This document shows, piece after piece, positions 31,413 to 39,912 of a DNA stretch of 64,000 bases. Position 1 is the stretch's first letter; each line of letters starts with the position of its first letter. The notes under the pieces were generated by a model. That model was given only the letters and a program-made list of their open reading frames with translations, did not search any database and was not told the origin of the DNA. Location: the NCBI GenBank assembly GCA_947475065.1, contig CANJLB010000017.1:1-64000 (forward strand), written 5' to 3'. The translations under genes were made by a program, and so were the position numbers. This DNA is from Opitutia bacterium. Its GTDB lineage: Bacteria > Verrucomicrobiota > Verrucomicrobiia > Opitutales > Opitutaceae.

Positions 31413-32936
31413 TTACTGCCCGCTGTAACGCACGCGGTAGGTTACGGTCTTCTCCTCATCGGGCGCGAGCTTCACCCGGAATTCGGCCGTTTGCGCGTCG
31501 GTTTTGGTGAAATCGGCGGACTTCTCCACGATCGTCCAGTTCGTCCAGCGGTAGAGGTGTTCGACGACTCGGATTTCGACCGGCTCCGTCTTGCGGTTCC
31601 GGACTTTGATCTCAAACGTCTCGTCGAAGACCTGGTTGCGTCCGTCAGCCTGAAAGTTGGTGCGCTTGCGCTCGCCGACAAGATCGAACGAGTCGCCGGT
31701 ATAGAGGCGCAGCGTCTCACCCTGCGGGGTGTGCTCAATGGTGTTTTCACCGGTGAACTCAAGGCGGTTGTCGGCGTCGTCGCGGCGATAAAAGCGGGTG
31801 CGACCGGCAGGGAGAGGGAGGCCGAGGCCGTTCTCCTGGGTGTTCTTGAGCTCGCGCATGACCCAGACCTTCTTGTTCGACTGGGTGCCGTAATCGGGGT
31901 TGTTGCGGATGGACTGCGGATCCCAGCCGCGGTATTGGCCGGCCGCGATGCCGTCATAGACATAAAACGTCTCCGACTTCACACCGGTGGCGCGGACGAA
32001 CTCGACCTGCTTGGTCTCACGGTCGCGCAGGGTGATCGCGCGCGGGAGCGTGTAGAGGTGAAACTCGTCGAAGGCTTTTTCGGTGACGGCAGCCTCGTCC
32101 TTTAAAGCGAAGGCGGCACGCATCTCTCCCCGGCCGCCGAAGGTGTTCTGTGGCGGCTGGAGTTTGTTCACGTTGCCGGCCATGAGCTTGACGGCGGCGT
32201 TGTCAAAGCGCGCACCCGAGTGGTTATCAATCGTCACCCAGCCGGCGATGTCCACCGTGCCTCCCTTCTCGGGCGCGACGAGGTTGTAGGCCGCCTGCCA
32301 CGAGAAACCGCCGGTCACATAGCCGAGCTCGGCGTCGAATTTTGCCGGTGCTTCGGAGGCGAGCTGCCAGGTGAGCGTGGGCTTGAGGACGGTGTCGTCG
32401 GCGAGTGCGGGGAAAATCGGTTCACCGGGCAGGGAAAAACGAAGCTGGCCGTTGACCTCAATGATGGGCGTGGCGGACGGGGAAACGGGAGTGCCATTGC
32501 TGTCGTAACGAGGCGGCCCGCTGCCGGGACTGTAACCGCTGCGGATGATTTTCCCCTGCACGGGAAATTCTTTCGCATCCTTGTCGCGCACCAGAAAGGT
32601 GATGGTCTTGCCCTCGTTGAGCGCGAGCAACAGGCCGACGGAGACGGCATCGGCGCGGTAGCTTTGCTCAAGGATGCGGAGGACGTTTCTGCCCGCAGGG
32701 TCGCGCAGCACGACCGAGTCGGGCTCGACCTGGGCGGTGACCCCGTTGAAACTGACGACATTGGCCCCGGCCCTGAGGTCGAGCGGCACGCGCTCGCGCA
32801 CCACGGCGAAGTCCTGGTTGTAGATGGTGAGCGCAGGCTGGGCCGCGAGGCCGGAGGCGAGCGCCGGGAGCAGGGAGAGCGCGGCGACGGGCAGGAGTCG
32901 GCGGAAGCCGTGGGACCGGAACAGGGAGATTTTCAT
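31413..32936 (-). CDS. Second DUF4139 domain envelope protein
   Basis: 507 residues. A signal peptide (about residues 1-32, ending ALASGLAAQ) is followed by an N-terminal beta domain (LTIYNQDFAVVRERVPLDLR) and a DUF4139 domain (VTGGFSWQAAYNLV; GWVTIDNHSGARFDNAAVKL). The C-terminal half is beta-rich (RLYTGDSFDLVGERKRTNF; ETFEIKVRNRKTEPVEIRVV). Unlike the copy at 17196 it has no long coiled coil and no Gly-rich insert. Function is unknown and it is probably periplasmic. The start ATG 32936 is preferred over ATG 32954 because it begins directly at the signal peptide. Confidence 0.83.
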   Translation of the reverse strand: MKISLFRSHGFRRLLPVAALSLLPALASGLAAQPALTIYNQDFAVVRERVPLDLRAGANVVSFNGVTAQVEPDSVVLRDPAGRNVLRILEQSYRADAVSVGLLLALNEGKTITFLVRDKDAKEFPVQGKIIRSGYSPGSGPPRYDSNGTPVSPSATPIIEVNGQLRFSLPGEPIFPALADDTVLKPTLTWQLASEAPAKFDAELGYVTGGFSWQAAYNLVAPEKGGTVDIAGWVTIDNHSGARFDNAAVKLMAGNVNKLQPPQNTFGGRGEMRAAFALKDEAAVTEKAFDEFHLYTLPRAITLRDRETKQVEFVRATGVKSETFYVYDGIAAGQYRGWDPQSIRNNPDYGTQSNKKVWVMRELKNTQENGLGLPLPAGRTRFYRRDDADNRLEFTGENTIEHTPQGETLRLYTGDSFDLVGERKRTNFQADGRNQVFDETFEIKVRNRKTEPVEIRVVEHLYRWTNWTIVEKSADFTKTDAQTAEFRVKLAPDEEKTVTYRVRYSGQ

Positions 32937-33219
32937 GGGAAGACGTGAGGACACCCAAGAACCATGGCGGGTTCCCCGCCGAGAGTCAGCCGGGAAATGA
33001 CGGCAGGCAAGACAGGCACTGTGTTTGAAGATTCTCCGCTGTCCTTTGAAAAGTGGCTCGCGGCAATCTGGCTCATCGCCCCGGTGGCATGAATCAGGAG
33101 GTAGAATTTAGAGTCCAGCATTCGCAGCCAGCCTCAGGTGCGGCGGGCGGGCCGCGGTCGGCGCAGGCTTGCAGCCGGCCGGTTTTACGCGACGGTAAGG
33201 CCGATCCTTTTTTTCCTTC

Positions 33220-34812
33220 ATGTCCAACTCCCGTCCACCCGTCCTCCTGGTCATCCGTGATGGCTGGGGAAAGAATCCCGACCCGTCGCAGGATTCGTGC
33301 AACGCCACCGTGCTCGCCCGCAAACCATGCGACGACGCCCTCCATGCGCGCTGGCCGCGCACGCTGGTCGCCGCCAGCGGCCTGGATGTGGGGCTGCCGG
33401 CCGGCGTCATGGGGAACAGCGAGGTCGGCCATGAAAACATCGGCGCGGGCCGCATCGTGGACCAGGAACTCGTCCGCCTCAACAAGCTGTTCTCCGAGGG
33501 CCGGCTCGCCACGAACCCCGTCTGGCGGGCAGCCATCGCGCGCGTCAAGGCACGGCGCGGCGCAAAGCTGCACCTCATGGGCATCGTGAGCGACGCCGGC
33601 GTCCACGGGATGCTGGAGCACCTCTACGGGATTTTGCGGCAGGCAAAGGCCGACGGCCTCGTCCCAGGACAGGTGTTTATCCACGCGTTCACCGACGGGC
33701 GTGACACGCCGCCGGCGAGCGGCCGGCGCTACGTCGCCGAGGTGGAGGCGCAGTGCGCCAAAATCGGCCTCGGACAGATCGCCACCGTCTGCGGCCGGTT
33801 TTGGGCGATGGACCGGGACAACCGCTGGGAGCGCGTGCAGCAGGCCTATGCGATGCTCACCGGCCAAAAGGCCGTCGCCACCGCGCCGAGCGCCGCCGCC
33901 GCCGTGCAAAATTATTATGACGCGCCGCTCACCGCGACCCAGAAGGGCGATGAATTCGTCGCCGCGACCTGGATCACCGGCCCGGACGGGAAGCCGCTCG
34001 CCACGATCGGCGACGGCGACGCCTTGGTCTTCTACAACTACCGGGGCGACCGGCCGCGCGAGATCACCAAGGCGTTTGTGCTCGACGATTTCACCGGCTT
34101 CGAGCGCGGCCGGAAACTCGACCTCTACTACGCGACGATGACAGAATACGAGGCGGGCCTGCCGGTAAACGTCATCCTGCCGAAGCCGGAGAAGCTGAAA
34201 AACATCCTGGGTGAGGTCGTGAGCGCCGCCGGCCTCGCGCAGTTCCGCTGCGCCGAGACGGAGAAAAACCCGCACGTCACTTTTTTCTTCAACAACTACC
34301 GCGCCGCCCCGTACCCCGGCGAAGAGCGCGCCTGCCCGCCCAGCCCGAAGGTGGCGACCTACGACCTCGCGCCCGAGATGTCCGCCGGCGAGGTGACGGC
34401 AGCCGCGAAGGCGGCGATCCTCTCCGGCAAGTTTGGCCTCATCGTCGTGAACTACGCGAATCCCGACATGGTCGGCCACACCGGCTCGCTGCCGGCGGCC
34501 ATCCGGGCGGTCGAGACGACCGACGCCGGGGTGGGCGAGCTGCTCGCTGCGCTCGAGCAGAAAAACGGCCGCGCCGTGATCCTGGCCGACCACGGGAACT
34601 GCGAGCAGATGTGGGACACCGAAAACAACTCCCCCCATACCTCGCACACCCTGAACCTCGTCGAGGTCTTTGTCGTCGGCGAAGGGTTTGCGGCCGGCAA
34701 AACCAAGATGCGCACCGGCGGCCGCCTCGCCGATATCGCCCCGACCGTGCTCGCGCTCCTCGGCCTGCCCAAACCGGCGGAGATGACGGGTGAAAGCCTG
34801 GTGGCGGGGTAG
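33220..34812 (+). CDS. gpmI: 2,3-bisphosphoglycerate-independent phosphoglycerate mutase
   Basis: 530 residues, full length for the alkaline-phosphatase-superfamily enzyme that interconverts 3- and 2-phosphoglycerate using two Mn2+. Landmarks are the N-terminal metal Asp in LLVIRDGWGKNP, the phosphoserine loop GVMGNSEVGHENIGAGR, HAFTDGRDTPP, YRGDRPREITKAF, NYANPDMVGHTG and the late metal motifs ILADHGNCEQM and HTSHTLNLV. It is cytoplasmic and glycolytic. The start ATG 33220 gives MSNSRPPVLLVIRDG. About 280 bases separate it from the divergent DUF4139 gene, and I see no defined signal there. Confidence 0.97.
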   Translation: MSNSRPPVLLVIRDGWGKNPDPSQDSCNATVLARKPCDDALHARWPRTLVAASGLDVGLPAGVMGNSEVGHENIGAGRIVDQELVRLNKLFSEGRLATNPVWRAAIARVKARRGAKLHLMGIVSDAGVHGMLEHLYGILRQAKADGLVPGQVFIHAFTDGRDTPPASGRRYVAEVEAQCAKIGLGQIATVCGRFWAMDRDNRWERVQQAYAMLTGQKAVATAPSAAAAVQNYYDAPLTATQKGDEFVAATWITGPDGKPLATIGDGDALVFYNYRGDRPREITKAFVLDDFTGFERGRKLDLYYATMTEYEAGLPVNVILPKPEKLKNILGEVVSAAGLAQFRCAETEKNPHVTFFFNNYRAAPYPGEERACPPSPKVATYDLAPEMSAGEVTAAAKAAILSGKFGLIVVNYANPDMVGHTGSLPAAIRAVETTDAGVGELLAALEQKNGRAVILADHGNCEQMWDTENNSPHTSHTLNLVEVFVVGEGFAAGKTKMRTGGRLADIAPTVLALLGLPKPAEMTGESLVAG

Positions 34813-34905
34813 GGCGGGTGGCGGGAGCAGCCGGTGTGCGCGGGTGTGTTTCGCATTGCCCCGGGGGGCACACTCTGTCCCCGTGGCCGGGAAAAACCTC
34901 CTTCC

Positions 34906-35826
34906 ATGACCGTCCCGTCGCGCTGTTATATCCTGCCCCTCCTTGCTCTGGCCGCCGCGTTCATCGCCCCCGGTCGCGCCGCCGACGCCCCGGCACCCGT
35001 CGCCCCCGCGGCCGACACGACTCTGAGCCGTTTCGACCGCCTGGCGGCTGCCGGCGTCAAGCTCACCCGCGGGCCCGCCACCGCCAAACTGGGTGACGTC
35101 GCCGAGATTAAGGTGCCGGCGGGCTTCGCCTTCATCGGTTCTGACGGCCTCAAGCGGTTCTACGAGATCACTGAAAACAGCCTGAACGGCCAGGAGGTGG
35201 GCGTGCTCGTGGCTCCCCGGGACTGGATGCTGTTTTTCAGCTATGATGCCGTCGGCTATGTCAAGGATGACGAGAAGGACAAGCTGGACGCCGACAAGCT
35301 CTTCCTCGGCCTGACCGAGCATCAGGATGAGGCCAACGCCGCGCGCAAGCAGAAGGGCTGGACCGAGATCAAGACCGTCGGCTGGGCCACGAAGCCGTAC
35401 TACGACGGGAAGACCAACAATCTCAAGTGGGCGCTCACGCTCGCCTCCTCGGAGGACAACTTCAAGGAACACTTCATCAACCAAAGCATCCGCCTGCTTG
35501 GCCGGGCCGGCCTCATGAACGTCACACTCGTCTGCGGAACGGAGTCCTTCAAGGACTCCGAGGTCGCGGCCGACCGGTTGCTCGGGGAGAACTTTGGGTA
35601 TGTCTCCGGCCAGAAATACTCCGAGTGGAAAACCGGCGACAAGGTCGCCGCCTACGGCCTCGGCGCGCTGGTGCTCGGTGGCGCCGGCGTGCTGGCGTCG
35701 AAGGCCGGCCTCCTGGCCAAGCTGGGCGTATTTTTTGCCAAATTTTTCAAGGTCATCCTTGTCGCCGGGGCGGCGTTGGGTGCGGTCATCGTCAAACTAT
35801 GGAAGAAAATCACGGGCCGTGCCTGA
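34906..35826 (+). CDS. DUF2167 family membrane-anchored protein
   Basis: 306 residues. A signal peptide (CYILPLLALAAAFIAPGRAA) is followed by the DUF2167 signature features: AEIKVPAGFAFIG, VGVLVAPRDWMLFFSYDAVG and VKDDEKDKLDADKLF. KYSEWKTGDKVAAYGLGALV leads into C-terminal hydrophobic segments (LGVFFAKFFKVILVAGAALG) and a basic tail. Function of the family is unknown; it is an envelope protein. The start ATG 34906 is chosen over an ATG at 34834 that precedes a non-family stretch. Confidence 0.85.
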   Translation: MTVPSRCYILPLLALAAAFIAPGRAADAPAPVAPAADTTLSRFDRLAAAGVKLTRGPATAKLGDVAEIKVPAGFAFIGSDGLKRFYEITENSLNGQEVGVLVAPRDWMLFFSYDAVGYVKDDEKDKLDADKLFLGLTEHQDEANAARKQKGWTEIKTVGWATKPYYDGKTNNLKWALTLASSEDNFKEHFINQSIRLLGRAGLMNVTLVCGTESFKDSEVAADRLLGENFGYVSGQKYSEWKTGDKVAAYGLGALVLGGAGVLASKAGLLAKLGVFFAKFFKVILVAGAALGAVIVKLWKKITGRA

Positions 35827-35980
35827 GCGTGCCTCCGTCGCTCCCGGCGCGAGACCCTCGCCCCGCGCCGGAGCGGCAGCGCTGCCACCATCCCGTCAAC
35901 TCAAGCACGCCCGCCCATGAAACCGGCGGATTCAAACCGGCCAACCGAGCCGGCCTTGCCTCCGCTCACCTGCTCCCTCC

Positions 35981-37132
35981 ATGTCCGACCCCGCATTGCT
36001 CGTCGCCGTCTTCTGGGTGTTGTTCCTCCTTGACGGGGTGGAAGTCTCGCGTCGGGCGCGCTGGAGCCTGTTGAGCTTGTGGGGAGGGAGGCGCGCCAGG
36101 CCCGCGTGGCGGCGCTGGCATGTCCTCAGCCCGTGGCCCGGTGGCTGGCGAGCGATGGCGGACGACCTGCCGTTTTCCCTGGCACCCGCCGGCCTGTGCA
36201 ACTGGCCCGCCGGTGCCGCCGGCCGCCCGGCCAACGAGCCGGCCGCGCTGCAGGCCTGGCGGTGGGAGGACATCGCCGACGTGCGCGAGCAGGACGGCCA
36301 GCTCATCATCAACGGCAAAAAATTCTGCACCGCCACCGGCCACCTGCGCGCGGACGAGCTGCGCGCGCTCGCCGCCGCGTGCGGGCCGCTCGCCGCCGGG
36401 GCGCGTGCCGCGCTCCTCCGGGCGCAGTTGAGTGGCTGGCTGCGGCCGGCACACCTACGCCGCCGCACGACCGTGCTGCGCGCGCGCACAAGTGCGCTCG
36501 TCACGGCCAACGTGGTCGCACTCGCCGGGCTTGCGGCGCTTTCGGCGTGGCTGCTGGGGTGGCTGTCGGCCGATTCCCTGGGTCCGGCCGCCGCCGCGCT
36601 CGTGGCGCAACTGCTGCCGGAGGGGCTGGCGTCTCTGGTGCTGTTGCACGTTGGCGGGCTCGGACTCGCCTGGTGGGAGCGGCGCCGCCTGCGCCGGCTG
36701 GCGCGCGGCGGCGGGCCGCAGAAAAACCCGCTGCCGGCCGCACTGTGTTTCCCGCCGGCGGCGCTGCGGCTGCGCGCGCTGCTGGGGGCAGACTGGTTTC
36801 CGCCGTCGCATCCCGTGGCGGTCGCGCTGGCCGTCGCGCGGCCGGCCGCGCGCGACGAGGTGGTTTTCAACGTCCTCGCCGACCTGCGCTGGCCGCTCAC
36901 GCCGGCCGGCGGCGGGCCGCTCGTGGGCGAAGTGCTGGCGTGGTACCGGAGCGAGCTGGGCGGCGAGCTGGAACACCTGCTGCGCCGGGAAAAAATAGAC
37001 GTCGCCGCGCTGTTCACCCCGCCCGTGCCCGACGGGGCGGCCAGCCGCGCCTACTGCCCGCGGTGCCGGGCGCAGTTCGTCACGGAGGGCGGAAGCTGTC
37101 CGCAAGGCGTGCCATTGCGGCCCTTGAAATGA
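35981..37132 (+). CDS. Membrane protein of unknown function with C-terminal cysteine motif
   Basis: 383 residues. An N-terminal helix (LLVAVFWVLFLLDGVEVSRR) and two central helices (VTANVVALAGLAALSAWLLG; GLASLVLLHVGGLGLAWWE) are separated by a cytoplasmic segment with INGKKFCTATG. The C-terminal end AYCPRCRAQFVTEGGSCPQG looks like part of a zinc ribbon. I do not recognise a family. It reads in the same direction as the CPBP protease gene about 28 bases downstream and is probably co-transcribed with it. Confidence 0.72.
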   Translation: MSDPALLVAVFWVLFLLDGVEVSRRARWSLLSLWGGRRARPAWRRWHVLSPWPGGWRAMADDLPFSLAPAGLCNWPAGAAGRPANEPAALQAWRWEDIADVREQDGQLIINGKKFCTATGHLRADELRALAAACGPLAAGARAALLRAQLSGWLRPAHLRRRTTVLRARTSALVTANVVALAGLAALSAWLLGWLSADSLGPAAAALVAQLLPEGLASLVLLHVGGLGLAWWERRRLRRLARGGGPQKNPLPAALCFPPAALRLRALLGADWFPPSHPVAVALAVARPAARDEVVFNVLADLRWPLTPAGGGPLVGEVLAWYRSELGGELEHLLRREKIDVAALFTPPVPDGAASRAYCPRCRAQFVTEGGSCPQGVPLRPLK

Positions 37133-37159
37133 GCCGCGTGGCCTGAGAGCGTGGCCGGC

Positions 37160-37963
37160 ATGGCGGATGTTTTTTCACTCAGTGACCTGGTCGAGCTGCC
37201 GCTCCTGCTCGGCGGCCTCGGGCTGCTGTGGCGGCTTGCGCTCAGCCCGGCGGCGCGGGCACACCCGGCCGCCGCTCGGCTCGGTCGCTGGGAAATCACG
37301 CCGCTGGATTTTGGCCTCATGGTCTGGGGCGTGTTTGCCGCCGGTGTGCTCACGCAACTGGCCGTGCACCAGCTGGCGGTCACGCTGGAGCTGAAAAACG
37401 ACGCCTATTTTGTGGTGGCCGCCCCGGCCCTGCCGGCGGGCATGGTGCTCGCCGCCGCGGGTTTTCATTGGCACGCCCGGGTGCGGGGCGGTCCGGCTCT
37501 GTTCGGGTCGGATTTTTTCCGGGCGGGATCGGTGGCGTTTCTCATGGCGCTGCCGCTGGTGGCCGGCGTCGCCCTAGGGTGGGACATTTTGCTGAAGCTC
37601 GCCGGGCTTCCGGCGGAACCGCAGGACGCGGTGCAGATGTTCCTCCGGATGAAATCACCGGCCATGCAGGCGACGCTGGGGCTCTACGCGATTGCCCTGG
37701 CGCCGTTTGCGGAGGAATGGGTTTTTCGCGGCGTGCTGTTCAGGTATGCACGCGGGCGGCTGCCTCGCTGGTGTGCGCTGCTCCTGCCGGCGGCGCTGTG
37801 GGCCGCGCTGCACGGGCTGACGGCGTTTGCGCCGCTGTTCGCGCTCGGCCTCGTGCTCAGCCTGGCCTACGAGCGTACGGGCAACCTCGCGGTGCCGATG
37901 CTGGCGCACATGCTGTTCAACCTGAACACGATTTTGGTTCTGCTGTTCGATCCGCCGCAATAA
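37160..37963 (+). CDS. CPBP family intramembrane metalloprotease
   Basis: 267 residues with about seven hydrophobic segments. The catalytic motif is EEWVFRGVLFRYARG (canonical EExxxR), followed by His in AALHGLTAF and His in LAHMLFNLN, completing the glutamate/histidine set of CPBP (CAAX-protease/bacteriocin-immunity, formerly Abi) membrane proteases. Substrates in bacteria are mostly unknown. In-frame starts are GTG 37151 and ATG 37160; I prefer the latter. It lies 8 bases upstream of thiL, so co-transcription is likely. Confidence 0.9.
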   Translation: MADVFSLSDLVELPLLLGGLGLLWRLALSPAARAHPAAARLGRWEITPLDFGLMVWGVFAAGVLTQLAVHQLAVTLELKNDAYFVVAAPALPAGMVLAAAGFHWHARVRGGPALFGSDFFRAGSVAFLMALPLVAGVALGWDILLKLAGLPAEPQDAVQMFLRMKSPAMQATLGLYAIALAPFAEEWVFRGVLFRYARGRLPRWCALLLPAALWAALHGLTAFAPLFALGLVLSLAYERTGNLAVPMLAHMLFNLNTILVLLFDPPQ

Positions 37964-37970
37964 AATCCAG

Positions 37971-38906
37971 GTGCATCCCTTCACGCAACGCCGCTCCGCT
38001 TCCGTCGCCGCCCTGGGCGAAACCGGGCTCATCGCTTCCATCCGGCGGTGGCTCGGCCCGGCCTGCCCCCCCGCGCCTGCCGGCATCGGCGACGACTGCG
38101 CGGTGCTGCCGGCCGTGCGGGGCCGGCAGCTGCTCACGGTGGACCCCGTGATTTATGGCGAGCACTTTGACGACACGGTGCCGCCGCGCGCCGTCGGCGG
38201 CAAACTGTTCCGGCGCAACCTGAGCGACATTGCCGCGATGGGAGGGCGGCCGCGCGCGGCGGTCGTCGCGCTGGCGCTCGACCCGTGCGTGAAGCTGGCG
38301 TGGCTGGAAGAGTTCCACCGCGGGCTGGCGGCGGTGAGCCGGCGTTATGATGTGCCGGTTGTGGGCGGCGACGTGGCGCGGCATGACGGCGGCATTGTGG
38401 CGACGCTCACCCTCCTAGGCGAGGCGGGGGCGGGCGGGGTGCGCGTGCTCACCCGCACGGGCGCGCGGGCCGGCGACCGGATTTTTGTAACGGGGGTGCT
38501 GGGCGGCAGCCTGGCGAGCGGCCATCATTGCCGGTTTGCACCGCGGCTGGCCGAAGGCGCGTGGCTGGCGCGGCGGCCCGAGGTGCGCGCCCTGCTCGAC
38601 GTGAGCGACGGGCTGGCGAAGGACCTGCCCGCGCTCACGCCGCCGGGCGCGGAGCCGGCGGTCGAAGCCGCCGCCCTGCCGCGCCGCACCGGCTGCGATG
38701 TGCATGCCGCGCTCTGTGACGGCGAGGATTACGAGCTGCTATTCGCCGTGACCGGAGGCACCGAGCCGGAGAAATTCATCCGTGCTTGGCGGCGGGCCTT
38801 TCCGCGCACTCGGATCAGTTGCATCGGCCGGTTCGTGCCGCGCGGCACGCGGCCGCCGGAGGCGTTAAAAATGGAGGACTACCGTGGCTATGAGCATCTG
38901 CGATAG
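37971..38906 (+). CDS. thiL: Thiamine-monophosphate kinase
   Basis: 311 residues. ThiL phosphorylates thiamine monophosphate to thiamine diphosphate using ATP. Conserved parts are GIGDDCAVL near the N-terminus, FRRNLSDIAAMGGRP, VPVVGGDVARHDGG, LLDVSDGLAKDLPAL and the C-terminal DGEDYELLFAV. The start is GTG 37971, eight bases after the CPBP stop. Its last 20 bases overlap the start of tsaE, indicating coupling. Confidence 0.94.
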   Translation: MHPFTQRRSASVAALGETGLIASIRRWLGPACPPAPAGIGDDCAVLPAVRGRQLLTVDPVIYGEHFDDTVPPRAVGGKLFRRNLSDIAAMGGRPRAAVVALALDPCVKLAWLEEFHRGLAAVSRRYDVPVVGGDVARHDGGIVATLTLLGEAGAGGVRVLTRTGARAGDRIFVTGVLGGSLASGHHCRFAPRLAEGAWLARRPEVRALLDVSDGLAKDLPALTPPGAEPAVEAAALPRRTGCDVHAALCDGEDYELLFAVTGGTEPEKFIRAWRRAFPRTRISCIGRFVPRGTRPPEALKMEDYRGYEHLR

Positions 38907-39324
38907 GTTGCGCAGGGGTGTCACGACCGCCTCGGCAGGGGAGACACAGGCGCTCGCCCGTGAACTGGCTGCCGTCCTGCCGCCGGACATCGTGCTGGCG
39001 TTGCACGGCACGCTGGGCGTGGGCAAGACGACGTTCGTGCAGGGGCTGGCGCAGGGGTTTGGCGTGACGGAACCCGTGACGAGCCCGACGTTCAACCTCC
39101 TCTCGCTGCACCGCGGGGGAGTGCGGCTGCTCGCGCACCTCGACGCCTACCGGCTTGACGACGGCGCGCAAGTTGAGTCGCTCATGATCGACGACTTTCT
39201 CGTCAGCCCGTGGTGCCTCGCGGTCGAGTGGCCGGAGAAAATCGCCGCGTGGGTGCCGGCGGACGCCTGGCATCTCGACCTCGGCATTGCGGCGGACGGA
39301 CGACACACGCTGCGCCGGCGGTGA
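38884..39324 (+). CDS. tsaE: tRNA threonylcarbamoyladenosine biosynthesis ATPase TsaE
   Basis: 146 residues. The P-loop [19 protein letters not shown] is followed by VTSPTFNLL and the acidic HLDAYRLDD and VEWPEKI, the TsaE pattern. It works with TsaB and TsaD in t6A37 modification of tRNAs that read ANN codons. The start is GTG 38884 or ATG 38890, both inside the end of thiL. It is followed by the second iorA gene after about 110 bases. Confidence 0.93.
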   Translation: MAMSICDRLRRGVTTASAGETQALARELAAVLPPDIVLALHGTLGVGKTTFVQGLAQGFGVTEPVTSPTFNLLSLHRGGVRLLAHLDAYRLDDGAQVESLMIDDFLVSPWCLAVEWPEKIAAWVPADAWHLDLGIAADGRHTLRRR

Positions 39325-39434
39325 ACGGGCCGGCCGCCTGCGCCGCCGTCCCGGTGGCGGGGGCGGAAATTGCATTGACCGCACCGGCTGGAACCAACAC
39401 CTTGCCTGCGAGTCTCAACCTGTTCCCCCCCGCC

Positions 39435-39899
39435 ATGAACTACACCCTGAATGTCAATGGACGCACCCAAACTGTCGAGGCCGAGCCCGACACCCCGATG
39501 CTGTGGGTGCTGCGCGACCACCTCAACTACACCGGAGTCAAATACGGCTGCGGGGTGGATGTCTGTGGCGCCTGTACCGTGCATGTGGACGGCGAGTCCA
39601 TGCGTTCCTGCCAGATTCCGATCTCGGAGGCGGCGGGCAAAAAATTCGTCACCATTGAGGGTCTCTCGGCCAACGGCGACCATCCGCTCCAGAAGGCCTG
39701 GTGCGACCACGATGTGGCCCAATGCGGCTATTGCCAGGCCGGCCAGATCATGACCGCCGCCGCGCTGCTCAGGCGCACCCCGAAGCCGACCGATGCCGAC
39801 ATTGACAAGTCCATGAGTGACAACCTCTGCCGCTGCGGCACCTACACCCGCATCCGCGCCGCCATCCACACCGCCGCCGCCGAGATGGCCGCCAAATAA
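39435..39899 (+). CDS. (2Fe-2S) ferredoxin-like subunit, IorA-like (copy 2)
   Basis: 154 residues, nearly the same as copy 1 at 11787 over most of its length. It has the plant-type cluster [13 protein letters not shown] and the second cluster [10 protein letters not shown] / [11 protein letters not shown]. It is the electron-transfer subunit for the IorB-like protein that follows 13 bases later. The TAA stop overlaps the aaggag ribosome site of iorB, exactly as in copy 1, which supports duplication of the pair as a unit. Confidence 0.95.
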   Translation: MNYTLNVNGRTQTVEAEPDTPMLWVLRDHLNYTGVKYGCGVDVCGACTVHVDGESMRSCQIPISEAAGKKFVTIEGLSANGDHPLQKAWCDHDVAQCGYCQAGQIMTAAALLRRTPKPTDADIDKSMSDNLCRCGTYTRIRAAIHTAAAEMAAK

Positions 39900-39912
39900 G
39901 GAGACCCGCACC

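Noticed and set aside
33094-35484. A 796-codon open frame on the minus strand
   Set aside because: It is antisense to gpmI and DUF2167, both well supported.
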